NCBI GenBank assembly: GCA_963728395.1
Contig: CAVSJJ010000005.1
Span: 1 to 64,000 of the forward strand
Origin: CAVSJJ01 sp963728395
Lineage (GTDB): Bacteria > Actinomycetota > Actinomycetes > Actinomycetales > Dermatophilaceae
Direction: 5' to 3'
Length of the DNA stretch: 64,000 nucleotides
Below, in pieces: positions 51,801 to 59,985 of this stretch (the stretch's first letter is position 1; each line of letters starts with the position of its first letter). Both the position numbers and the translations under genes were made by a program. The notes under the pieces were generated by a model that worked only from the letters and a program-made list of their open reading frames with translations, ran no database searches and was not told where the DNA came from.

Positions 51801-52850
51801 ATGGACTTCCTCAACAACATCCTCGCGCCGATCGAGTGGATCGTCGCGTGGATCATGTACGGCTTCCACCAGGCACTCACGGCCATCGGCATGCCGGAGG
51901 CCTCCGGCTGGACCTGGGGCCTGTCGATCGTCGGCCTCGTCATCGTCATGCGGGCCCTGATGATCCCGCTGTTCGTCCGGCAGATCATGGCCTCGCGCAA
52001 GATGCAGCTGATCCAGCCGGAGCTGCAGAAGATCCAGAAGAAGTACAAGGGCAAGACCGACCCCGCGTCACGCCAGGCGATGACCGAGGAGACGATGGCC
52101 CTGTATCGACGGGAGAAGACGAACCCGTTCAGCTCGTGCCTCCCGATCCTCGTCCAGAGCCCGTTCTTCTTCGGCCTGTTCCGGGTCCTCAACGGTCTGA
52201 AGGACATCTCGGACCGCTCCCGCAACCCGATCGGGCCGATCACCCAGCAGGTGGCCCAGCAGGCCGAGCGGGCGCAGATCTTCGGCGCCCAGCTGTCGGA
52301 CACGTTCACCCACGCCACGACGACGAACACCCGGGTCGTCACCGTCATCCTCATCGTCCTGATGTCGGCGACGACATTCACGACGCAGCGCCAGCTGATG
52401 ACGAAGAACATGCCGGCCTCGGCGCTGGACAACCCGTTCGCGAAGCAGCAGAAGGTCCTCCTCTACGTCCTGCCGCTCTTCTTCGCCATCTCCGGCGTCA
52501 ACTTCCCCATCGGGGTGCTCATCTACTGGTTCACGACGAACGTCTGGTCGATGGCCCAGCAGTTCTACGTCATCCGCCGGATGCCCGCCCCGGGCTCGGC
52601 GGCCGAGAAGGCGATGCATGCCCGGCTCGAGCGCAAGGGCAAGTCGCTCCCCCGCCGGGGCCGTGCCGACGCCGGCGGTGCCGACGACGGCCAGGACGGG
52701 GGCACCGAGTCCGGCTCGGACGAGGCGCCTCGTCCCCGGCCCTCCGGTCAGCGACAGCAGCCGAAGAGGAAGAAGCGGGGCAAGGGCAGCGGAGCCCGGC
52801 CTCGTCCCGACGAGGGACCTACCACCGCACCGTCGCCCAGCGACGGCTGA
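51801..52850 (+). CDS. yidC: Membrane protein insertase YidC/Oxa1
   Basis: A 349-residue insertase. MDFLNNILAPIEWIVAWIMYGFH is the Gram-positive-type start; five transmembrane helices follow, with a cytoplasmic hairpin ELQKIQKKYKGKTDPASRQAMTEE. The C-terminal 80 residues are basic and disordered (KGKSLPRRGRADAGGADD...). It inserts and folds membrane proteins with or without SecYEG. There is no lipobox. Confidence 0.97.
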   Translation: MDFLNNILAPIEWIVAWIMYGFHQALTAIGMPEASGWTWGLSIVGLVIVMRALMIPLFVRQIMASRKMQLIQPELQKIQKKYKGKTDPASRQAMTEETMALYRREKTNPFSSCLPILVQSPFFFGLFRVLNGLKDISDRSRNPIGPITQQVAQQAERAQIFGAQLSDTFTHATTTNTRVVTVILIVLMSATTFTTQRQLMTKNMPASALDNPFAKQQKVLLYVLPLFFAISGVNFPIGVLIYWFTTNVWSMAQQFYVIRRMPAPGSAAEKAMHARLERKGKSLPRRGRADAGGADDGQDGGTESGSDEAPRPRPSGQRQQPKRKKRGKGSGARPRPDEGPTTAPSPSDG

Positions 52851-52928
52851 GACCTCCGGCCCCAGGGCAGTGACCCACGGCGGGGCCGACCACCGGGACC
52901 GGCTCGGTCCCCCTGCCCAGGAGTAGAC

Positions 52929-53666
52929 ATGAGCGAGACCCCAGAGAGCACCGCCCCAGTCGAGCAGACCGACCCGGCCGCGTCGGCGCCCGGCGACGAG
53001 ACGACCTCGGCCGGCTCCGTCGAGGCTGGCGAGACCGTCGAGGGCGGCGAACCGGTGGAGCCGGCCGCCGAGCAGTCCACGGTCGAGTCCTTCGACGGTG
53101 CGGACGAGGCGAGCGAGTCCCCGACCGCGCACGAGGCGGATGAGGAGGAGGCCGACGAGGCCGAGGGGGAGGAGGCGCCCCGCTCGGCGTCCAGCCGGCG
53201 CGCCGAGCTCGAGCGCGAGGGCGAGGTCGCTGCCGACTTCCTCGAGTCGCTCCTGGACATCTGCGACCTCGACGGCGACCTCGACGTGGACATCGACGGG
53301 GATCGCGCAGCGGTTGCCATCGTCGACTCGGACGAGGGCCGGGTGCCCCGCCGGCTCGTCGGTCAGAACGGCCAGGTCCTCGAGGCCCTCCAGGAGCTGA
53401 CCCGGCTGGCCGTCCAGTCGACGACCGGCATCCGGACCCGGCTCATGCTCGACGTGGCCGGGCACCGCGCCACCCGCAGGTCCGAGCTCGTGGCGCTGGC
53501 CAAGGACGCCATCGACGCGGTGCGGGACTCCGGTGAGAAGCGGGCGCTGGACCCGATGAGCGCCTTCGAGCGCAAGGTTGTCCACGACGAGGTGCTCGCC
53601 GCGGGTCTGGTCTCCGAGTCCGAGGGCGCCGAGCCGCGCCGATTCGTCGTCATCCACCCGGCGTGA
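52929..53666 (+). CDS. jag: Jag/KhpB RNA-binding protein (KH-R3H)
   Basis: A 245-residue protein. An acidic low-complexity N-terminal half (to about residue 95) precedes the Jag KH domain (LVGQNGQVLEALQELTRLAVQ) and the R3H domain (ERKVVHDEVLAAGLVSESEGAEPRRFVVIHPA); the usual R-x3-H is ER-KVVH. It binds RNA and is linked to cell-wall and division control in Gram-positive bacteria. CAGGAG precedes the ATG. Confidence 0.93.
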   Translation: MSETPESTAPVEQTDPAASAPGDETTSAGSVEAGETVEGGEPVEPAAEQSTVESFDGADEASESPTAHEADEEEADEAEGEEAPRSASSRRAELEREGEVAADFLESLLDICDLDGDLDVDIDGDRAAVAIVDSDEGRVPRRLVGQNGQVLEALQELTRLAVQSTTGIRTRLMLDVAGHRATRRSELVALAKDAIDAVRDSGEKRALDPMSAFERKVVHDEVLAAGLVSESEGAEPRRFVVIHPA

Positions 53667-53675
53667 CTCGCCGAA

Positions 53676-53691
53676 TGTTTCACGTGAAACA
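53676..53691. promoter_or_regulatory. parS: parS centromere site 1
   Basis: TGTTTCACGTGAAACA, the canonical ParB-binding palindrome, just upstream of the rsmG start. Confidence 0.97.
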
Positions 53692-53694
53692 TCG

Positions 53695-54447
53695 ATGAGC
53701 GCCCCGGCGCCAGCCGCACCGTCGGGTGCGGCTGCGCTCTTCGGTGACCGGTTGCCGATGGCCGAGGAGTTCGTGGCGATCCTCGCGGACACCGGCGTGA
53801 GCCACGGGCTCATCGGGCCGCGTGAGGTGCCGCGGCTCTGGGAGCGGCACGTCCTCAACTGCGCGGTCATCGAGGACGCGTTCCCGCACGAGGCCACCGT
53901 CGTCGACGTCGGCTCCGGGGCGGGGCTGCCGGGCCTAGCGCTGGCGATCGCCCGGCCCGACCTCACCGTCCACCTCGTCGAGCCGATGCTGCGGCGGGTG
54001 ACCTGGCTCGAGGAGAGCATCGCCGGCCTTGGCCTGACCCGGGTCGCGGTCCACCGCGCCCGGGCCGAGGACGCGGCCGGCGCCATCCGGGCCCGGTACG
54101 TCACCGCCCGCGCCGTGGCCCGGCTCGGCACGCTGGTCGGCTGGTGTCGACCGCTGCTCGAGGACGACGGGACGATCGTCGCGATGAAGGGGTCGAATGC
54201 CGCGGCCGAGCTCGCCGAGGACCGGCCGGCGCTGGACCGGCTCGGGCTTCTCGAGGCCCGGATCGTGGCGCACGGGGCGGCGCTGCTCGACCCACCGACG
54301 ACGACCGTCGATCTCGTCTTCGGACCGGCCCGCAGGGCTCGGACCGACGGAGGCGCGGGTCGGTCCGGCTCCAGTCCGGGCCCGGCCCCGGGGCGCTTCC
54401 GCTCCGACCGGGGCGGCCGCGCTGGCCGGCGCCGCGGCCGGCGCTGA
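53695..54447 (+). CDS. rsmG: 16S rRNA (guanine-N7) methyltransferase RsmG
   Basis: A 250-residue SAM-dependent methyltransferase. VVDVGSGAGLPGLALAIARPD is the SAM-binding motif; LTVHLVEPMLRRVTWLEE and ARAVARLGTLVGWCRPLL follow. It methylates G527 of 16S rRNA. The C-terminal 35 residues are Arg/Gly/Ser-rich and not part of the fold. The ATG starts 4 bases after parS site 1. Confidence 0.95.
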   Translation: MSAPAPAAPSGAAALFGDRLPMAEEFVAILADTGVSHGLIGPREVPRLWERHVLNCAVIEDAFPHEATVVDVGSGAGLPGLALAIARPDLTVHLVEPMLRRVTWLEESIAGLGLTRVAVHRARAEDAAGAIRARYVTARAVARLGTLVGWCRPLLEDDGTIVAMKGSNAAAELAEDRPALDRLGLLEARIVAHGAALLDPPTTTVDLVFGPARRARTDGGAGRSGSSPGPAPGRFRSDRGGRAGRRRGRR

Positions 54448-54585
54448 GCCCATCCCCCTCGCGGTCGGGACCGGGTTGGCGAAGCGGACGACGGTGAGGT
54501 TGGATGGACCCCGCGCCGGCATCGCGCCGGACCGATCGAATCGGACCCACCCGGGTCCCCCTGGAGACCTGATGAGGCTGGAGCC

Positions 54586-55776
54586 GTGACCATCGAGACG
54601 GACCTCGCCCGGACCCCGACCTCGCCGGGCCTCGGCTTCCCCCGTCCCGCCGCGGCCGCGGCGAGCCCGCTCGGGTGGCCCCATGTTTCACGTGAAACAT
54701 CGACCGAGGGCGCCCCCTCGGGCTCGGATAGCGCGGACCCCGACGCATCGGCCGCGCCGGGCGCCGCCGAGGTGAGCCAGTCACCGTCGCCACCGGCGGC
54801 GCACGCACCCCAGAGCGCCCACGTTTCACGTGAAACGTCTCCAGCCCCGGTGGCACCAACCGCCGCCAACGACGAGCCGCCGCTGGCGCGGGCCGTCGCC
54901 GATGAGACCCGTCGTCGCGCGGCCATCGCCTCCCGGGAGCTGCCTCGCCCGGACCGGACCCGGATCCTCACCGTCGCCAACCAGAAGGGCGGGGTCGGCA
55001 AGACGACGACGACCGTCAACGTCGCGGCCGCGCTCGCGCAGTCCGGCGCGGCGGTCCTCGTCCTCGATCTCGACCCGCAGGGTAACGCGAGCACCGCCCT
55101 CGGCGTCCCGCACCACCCGGAGACGACGAGCATCTACGACGTCCTCATCGAGGACACCCCGCTTGCCGAGGTCATCGCCGACTGCCCCGACGTGCCGAAC
55201 CTGCGCTGCGCGCCGGCGACGATCGACCTGGCCGGGGCCGAGATCGAGCTCATCTCGCTCGTCGCCCGGGAGACGCGGCTGCGCCGCGCCGTCGCGGCAT
55301 ACACCGAGCAGCTGGCCGCTCGCGGCGAGCGGTTGGACTACGTCTTCATCGACTGTCCGCCCAGCCTTGGCCTGCTGACGATCAACGCCTTCGTCGCCGC
55401 CGACGAGGTCTTCATCCCGATCCAGTGCGAGTACTACGCCCTCGAGGGGCTCTCTCAGTTGCTCAAGACGATCGAGCTCATCCGCAGCCACCTCAACCCC
55501 GAACTGCACGTCAGCTCGATCCTTCTGACGATGTACGACGCCCGGACCCGACTGTCCGCACAGGTGGCCGAGGAGGTGCGCGAGCACTTCCCCGACCAGA
55601 CCCTGCGCACGGCCGTCCCCCGCTCGGTGCGGATCTCCGAGGCGCCCAGCTACGGCCAGACCGTCATCACCTACGACCCGAGCAGCACCGGGGCGTTGTC
55701 CTATCTCGAGGCGGCCGGCGAGCTCGCCGACCGCGGCGCCGTCGAGGCGACCCCCCAGCACAAGGAGCACGCATGA
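54586..55776 (+). CDS. parA: Chromosome-partitioning ATPase ParA
   Basis: A 396-residue Walker-type ATPase. The conserved part begins near residue 125 (RTRILTVANQKGGVGKTTTTVN, deviant Walker A) and continues with LDLDPQGNAST and FIDCPPSLG. The first 120 residues are a Pro/Ala/Ser-rich extension that encodes HVSRETS twice, because two parS sites lie inside the reading frame. GTG start as the only plausible upstream start; translation could also begin further in. ParA drives segregation of ParB-bound origins. Confidence 0.95.
   Translation: MTIETDLARTPTSPGLGFPRPAAAAASPLGWPHVSRETSTEGAPSGSDSADPDASAAPGAAEVSQSPSPPAAHAPQSAHVSRETSPAPVAPTAANDEPPLARAVADETRRRAAIASRELPRPDRTRILTVANQKGGVGKTTTTVNVAAALAQSGAAVLVLDLDPQGNASTALGVPHHPETTSIYDVLIEDTPLAEVIADCPDVPNLRCAPATIDLAGAEIELISLVARETRLRRAVAAYTEQLAARGERLDYVFIDCPPSLGLLTINAFVAADEVFIPIQCEYYALEGLSQLLKTIELIRSHLNPELHVSSILLTMYDARTRLSAQVAEEVREHFPDQTLRTAVPRSVRISEAPSYGQTVITYDPSSTGALSYLEAAGELADRGAVEATPQHKEHA
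54684..54699. promoter_or_regulatory. parS: parS site 2 (inside parA)
   Basis: TGTTTCACGTGAAACA, perfect, within the N-terminal extension of parA. Confidence 0.97.
54822..54837. promoter_or_regulatory. parS: parS site 3 (inside parA)
   Basis: CGTTTCACGTGAAACG, the 14-base core intact with both outer bases changed symmetrically. Confidence 0.92.
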
Positions 55777-56855
55777 GTGAGAAGCGCCGCGCCCTCGGCC
55801 GAGGCCTCGGGGCACTCATCCCGAGCGGGGCCACGACGGGCAGCGTCCGGCCGGTCGACGTCTTCTTCACCGACCGCGGCGAGGACGGCGAGCCGGGCGA
55901 GGAGACGGTGCCGCCGGCCGAGGCCGCGGATGCTTCCGTCGGGCCGCCCGCGCAAGACGAGGGGGGCGTCGCGACGCCGGAGCAGGCGAGCGACGAGGGC
56001 GCAGCCGTCGAGAACGACGAGGACCTGCTCGTGCCCGTGCCCGGGGCGACCTACGCCGAGGTGCCACTCGACGCGATCCGGCCGAACCCACGCCAGCCGC
56101 GGACCGTCTTCGACGAGGACGACATGGCGGAGCTGGTCCACTCGATCTCGGAGATCGGCGTTCTCCAGCCGATCCTCGTCCGGCCGGTCCTTGACGGCGA
56201 GGGGGACGTGCGCTACGAGCTCATCGTCGGTGAGCGGCGCTGGCGGGCCTCGCGCGAAGCGGGACGCGAGACCGTCCCGGCCATCATCAAGGCGACCGAG
56301 GACGACGACCTCCTGCGGGACGCGCTTCTGGAGAACCTGCACCGCAGCCAGCTGAACCCGCTCGAGGAGGCCGCGGCATACCAGCAGCTCCTCGACGACT
56401 TCGGCTGCACCCAGGAGGAGCTGGCCGGCCGGATCGGGCGGTCCCGCCCGCAGGTGAGCAACACCCTGCGGCTGCTCAGGCTTCCGCCGCTCGTCGCGCG
56501 GCGGGTGGCCGCGGGCGTCCTCAGCGCCGGACATGCCCGGGCGATTCTCGCGCTGCCCGATGCGGCGGCGATGGAGCGGCTCGCCCAACGGACGGTCGCC
56601 GAGGGGCTGTCGGTGCGCAGCGTCGAGGAGATCGTCGCCCTCGGCGGCGACGAGGAGAAGCCGGCGCGCCGCAAGCCGCGCGCCGGCTCCCGGCGCCCGC
56701 AGCTCGACGACATCGCCGCGGCGCTGTCGGACCGGCTCGACACCAAGGTCGGCATCAGCCTCGGTCAGCGCAAGGGGAAGGTGACGATCGAGTTCGCCTC
56801 GGTCGACGACCTCAACCGGATCCTCGACGTCATGGGCATGCGCCAGCAGGGGTAG
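55773..56855 (+). CDS. parB: Chromosome-partitioning protein ParB
   Basis: A 360-residue CTPase and parS-binding protein. The ATG overlaps the parA stop (ATGA) with AAGGAG upstream. LGRGLGALIP is the ParA-interacting N-terminus; a 60-residue acidic linker follows; IRPNPRQPR and ELIVGERRWRASREAG are the CTP-binding boxes; TQEELAGRIGRSRPQVSNTLRLL is the helix-turn-helix. The C-terminal dimerisation domain is complete. Confidence 0.97.
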   Translation: MSEKRRALGRGLGALIPSGATTGSVRPVDVFFTDRGEDGEPGEETVPPAEAADASVGPPAQDEGGVATPEQASDEGAAVENDEDLLVPVPGATYAEVPLDAIRPNPRQPRTVFDEDDMAELVHSISEIGVLQPILVRPVLDGEGDVRYELIVGERRWRASREAGRETVPAIIKATEDDDLLRDALLENLHRSQLNPLEEAAAYQQLLDDFGCTQEELAGRIGRSRPQVSNTLRLLRLPPLVARRVAAGVLSAGHARAILALPDAAAMERLAQRTVAEGLSVRSVEEIVALGGDEEKPARRKPRAGSRRPQLDDIAAALSDRLDTKVGISLGQRKGKVTIEFASVDDLNRILDVMGMRQQG

Positions 56856-56903
56856 CGCGGCCAATTGCGTTCTCGCCCAACGCCATTGGCGTCTTCACCC
56901 CAT

Positions 56904-56950
56904 AACATGGCACTTCACCCCGGGAGTGTCCCGGGGTGAAGTGCCATGTT
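56904..56950. terminator. Bidirectional 21-bp perfect stem-loop between parB and trxA
   Basis: Arms 56904-56924 and 56930-56950 with a 5-base AGTGT loop, between convergent genes. No long U-tract, as is common in high-GC actinobacteria. Just before it, TTCTCGCCCAA (56870-56880) matches part of the TTCCCTATTGGG-family repeat. Confidence 0.85.
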
Positions 56951-56983
56951 CCCGCCTCAGGCGGGAAAGTTGTGCGGGGGGGG

Positions 56984-57310
56984 TCAGCCGAGGAAGGGCG
57001 CCAGCTCACGGAGGAGCTTCGGCTTGGGCATCGCGCCGATGATCGTCTTGACGATCTCGCCGTCGACGTAGACGTGCATCGTCGGGATGCTCGTGATGCC
57101 GAGCTTGCCGGTGATGCCCGGGTTCTGGTCGGTGTTGAGCTTGGCGACGGTCAGCTTGCCGTCGTAGTCGCGGGCGATCTCCTCCAGCACCGGGGCCACC
57201 GCGCGGCACGGGCCGCACCAGGGGGCCCAGAAGTCGACGATGACGGGGACCGGGCTGTTGAGGACGTCGGCCTCGTAGGTGTCGTCCGTCGTAATGGTTG
57301 GCTCTGCCAT
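56984..57310 (-). CDS. trxA: Thioredoxin
   Basis: A 108-residue thioredoxin; the ATG start (MAEPTITTDDTYEADVL) matches family length. The active site is FWAPWCGPCRAV; the cis-Pro is in TSIPTMHVY. It reduces protein disulfides and is recharged by the adjacent TrxB. Confidence 0.97.
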   Translation of the reverse strand: MAEPTITTDDTYEADVLNSPVPVIVDFWAPWCGPCRAVAPVLEEIARDYDGKLTVAKLNTDQNPGITGKLGITSIPTMHVYVDGEIVKTIIGAMPKPKLLRELAPFLG

Positions 57311-57390
57311 GGTGCTCGGTGGTCCTTCCGGGAGCGGTGGTCGTGGTGGGCGTCGGTCGGTGCCCCAGGGTCCTGGGCGGGTCCGATCGG

Positions 57391-58332
57391 TCAGTGGGCG
57401 AGGAAACGCTCCGCATCGAGCGAGGCGGCGCACCCGGAGCCGGCGGCGGTGATGGCCTGGCGGTAGGTGTGGTCGACGAGATCCCCGCACGCGAAGACCC
57501 CGTCGATGTTCGTCCGGGTCGTGCGGCCCTCGACGAGGACGTAGCCCTCGGCGTCGAGGTCGATCTGGCCCTTGACGAGCTCGTTGCGCGGGTCGTGGCC
57601 GATGGCGATGAACAGGCCGGTCACCGGCAGCTCGCGGGTCTCACCGGTGACCGTGTCACGCAGCGTGACCCCGCTGACCTTCTCCGAGCCGTGGATCTCG
57701 GTGACCTCGCTGTTCCAGGCGAAGGAGATCTTGTCGTTCGTGTGGGCGCGCTCGGCCATGATCGCGCTGGCCCGCAGCTCGTCCCGGCGGTGGACGATCG
57801 TCACCGACCTGGCGAACTTCGTGAGGAAGGTCGCCTCCTCGACGGCGGAGTCGCCTCCGCCGACGACGGCGATGTCCTGGTCCCGGAAGAAGAAGCCGTC
57901 GCACGTCGCGCACCACGAGACGCCGCGTCCGGACAGTGTCTTCTCGCTCGGTAGCCCCAGCTCGCGGTAGGCCGAGCCCATCGCGAGGATGACGGCGCGG
58001 GCGCGGTACGTCGTGCCGGAGCCGTCGGTGACGGTCTTGACCGGTCCGTCGAGGGTCACCGAACTGACGTCGTCGGTGACGAAGTCGCAGCCGAACCGCT
58101 CGGCCTGGGCCCGCATCTCGTCCATGAGGTCCGGGCCCATGATGCCGTCGCGGAATCCGGGGAAGTTCTCGACCTCGGTCGTGTTCATCAGTGCGCCGCC
58201 GGCCGTCACCGCGCCCTCGAAGAGGAGCGGCTTGAGGTTCGCGCGGGCGGCATAGACGCCCGCCGTGTACCCCGCGGGTCCCGATCCGATGATGATGACG
58301 TTGCGCACGTCGGTCGACGTGTCGGTGCTCAC
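57391..58332 (-). CDS. trxB: Thioredoxin reductase
   Basis: A 313-residue NADPH flavoenzyme, GTG start. GSGPAGYTAGVYAARA binds FAD, SWCATCDGFF is the redox-active CxxC, VGGGDSAVEEATFL binds NADPH and GVFACGDLVDHTYRQAITAAGSG closes the FAD domain. Order sigM, anti-sigma, trxB, trxA is conserved in actinobacteria, where SigM responds to thiol or envelope stress. Confidence 0.97.
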   Translation of the reverse strand: MSTDTSTDVRNVIIIGSGPAGYTAGVYAARANLKPLLFEGAVTAGGALMNTTEVENFPGFRDGIMGPDLMDEMRAQAERFGCDFVTDDVSSVTLDGPVKTVTDGSGTTYRARAVILAMGSAYRELGLPSEKTLSGRGVSWCATCDGFFFRDQDIAVVGGGDSAVEEATFLTKFARSVTIVHRRDELRASAIMAERAHTNDKISFAWNSEVTEIHGSEKVSGVTLRDTVTGETRELPVTGLFIAIGHDPRNELVKGQIDLDAEGYVLVEGRTTRTNIDGVFACGDLVDHTYRQAITAAGSGCAASLDAERFLAH

Positions 58333-58472
58333 TCCTACAGCCCCTTGTGGTCAGTGTGGATTCGGACCGCAACATGCGGTGGTGGTGGAACCGATCCTAG
58401 GGCGTCGTTTGTTCCCGGGCGGTCACGACCCACGGGTTGGCCCTGATCGGATCGACGGTGCCCGGTACCGGC

Positions 58473-59243
58473 TCATGGCACGGTGACCGGTCCGGCGAGG
58501 ACGTCCGGCGCGTCCTGGCCGCAGAAGAGCCCGACGGCGTATGCCGTGCTCGTCCCGTCCGGCGCCTCGGCGAGCAGCACCGCGGCGGCGGTGTGGTCCA
58601 CGGTCGCGACGTCGACGACCACGGTGGAGGTCTGCGGGACCCCGAGCGCACTCGCGCAGGCCCGGGCGCCGGCGAGCGAGGCGACGCCCGAGCCGGTGTC
58701 TGCCGCGTCGTCAGTCCCCTCGACGTGGGCGTCACCGATGGCGGGCGCGTCGCGCAAGGTCGTGGCCTCGCGGGCGAGCGCGGCGGCGGCATACGCCGTG
58801 CCGGTGTGGACGACGACGACGTTGTCGGTGTCGAAGCCGACCGCCGCCGGCGGCTCGGTGCCCTTGTTCTGGGACTCGGCGCGCAGGTCCGCCCCCGAGT
58901 CGGCATCCGCCGCCGAGCCTCCCGCCGCGGACCCGGCGGAGCCGCTCGCCTGGACCGACGCGACGATGCTGCCCGGCAGGCCGCTGGAGAGGATGGTCCC
59001 CCCGGCCACGACCACCGCCGCCGCGGCCGCCGCGACGAGGATCGGCCGGCGCGGCAGCCGTCGTCGACGCTCGGCCAGCTCGTCGAGGACCGGGCCCGCC
59101 TGCTCAGCGGCCAGCGAGGCGGTGATCCGCTCGACGAGGTCGTCCGGCATCGGCCCGGGATCGGGCAGGGAGGACAGCAGCGCGCGCATCCCGGTCGGGT
59201 CCTCGTCGAGGGACTCGGGATGGGAGTCGTGCGGCGCGGTCAC
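58473..59243 (-). CDS. Putative anti-sigma factor for SigM
   Basis: A 256-residue single-pass membrane protein. The GTG start (MTAPHDSHPESLDED) has GGAGG 5 bases upstream. The N-terminal cytoplasmic part (LPDPGPMPDDLVERITASLAAEQ) precedes one transmembrane helix (ILVAAAAAAVVVAGGTI); the outer part is Ala/Gly-rich with two cysteines. There is no zinc HxxxCxxC motif. The role is inferred from position after sigM, as for RsmA in mycobacteria. Confidence 0.75.
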   Translation of the reverse strand: MTAPHDSHPESLDEDPTGMRALLSSLPDPGPMPDDLVERITASLAAEQAGPVLDELAERRRRLPRRPILVAAAAAAVVVAGGTILSSGLPGSIVASVQASGSAGSAAGGSAADADSGADLRAESQNKGTEPPAAVGFDTDNVVVVHTGTAYAAAALAREATTLRDAPAIGDAHVEGTDDAADTGSGVASLAGARACASALGVPQTSTVVVDVATVDHTAAAVLLAEAPDGTSTAYAVGLFCGQDAPDVLAGPVTVP

Positions 59244-59328
59244 GGCGTCCTCCGCGGTGCGGGTCGTACGGTAGCCGCCGCGGTGGCGGCGGGCGGGCTG
59301 CTGTCCCGATCGGACAGTTGATAAGACG

Positions 59329-59985
59329 TCATGCCGACGCCTCCGGTTCCCGAGCGCGCCGCTCGTCGTCACGGACCACCCCACGCAGGAGGTCGGCCAG
59401 GGCGGCCCGACCGCGGAAGCACCGGGACTTGACCGTCCCCTCGGCGACCTCGAGGATCTCCGCCGCCTCGGCGACGCTGAGGCCGTGCATGTCGACGAGG
59501 ACGAGGGCGACGCGCTGCTGCTCCGGGATCCGGGCCAGGGCGGCCCGCACCTCGAGGCCGGTCTCCGCGGAGGAATGCCGGTCGTGCCGGTCCGGCAGGT
59601 CCACCTCGGCGAGGTCACCGGCCCGGCGCACTCCGCTGCGCTCGCGGCGGAGCCGGTCCAGGCAGGCGTTGACGACGATCCGGTGCAGCCACGTCGTCAC
59701 CGCCGCCTCGGCACGGTAGGAGTCGGCCCGCCGGTAGGCCGAGATGAACGCCTCCTGGACGCAGTCGGCGGCCATCTCGCGGTCGTTCGTCGTGCGGAGC
59801 GCGACCGCCCACATCCGGTCGCGGTGGCGGCGGAAGATCTCGCCGAAGGCATCGGCGTCACCGTCCCGCGCCCGAGCCATGAGTTCCCGGTCCTCGAGGT
59901 CGGCCAGGACGGCCCCCGTCCCTGCCCCCGGGGCGGCCACCGAGGACCCACCACGGGGCGCGGAGCCGCCCGGGCGATCAGCCAC
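59329..59985 (-). CDS. sigM: ECF RNA polymerase sigma factor SigM
   Basis: A 218-residue ECF sigma factor. Region 2 has FGEIFRRHRDRMWAVALRT and DCVQEAFISAYR; region 4 has LPEQ-type IPEQQRVALVLVDMHGLSVAEAAEILEVAEGTVKSRCFRGR. GTG start overlaps the upstream gene by 8 bases. It directs transcription of stress genes when released by the downstream anti-sigma factor. Confidence 0.94.
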   Translation of the reverse strand: MADRPGGSAPRGGSSVAAPGAGTGAVLADLEDRELMARARDGDADAFGEIFRRHRDRMWAVALRTTNDREMAADCVQEAFISAYRRADSYRAEAAVTTWLHRIVVNACLDRLRRERSGVRRAGDLAEVDLPDRHDRHSSAETGLEVRAALARIPEQQRVALVLVDMHGLSVAEAAEILEVAEGTVKSRCFRGRAALADLLRGVVRDDERRAREPEASA

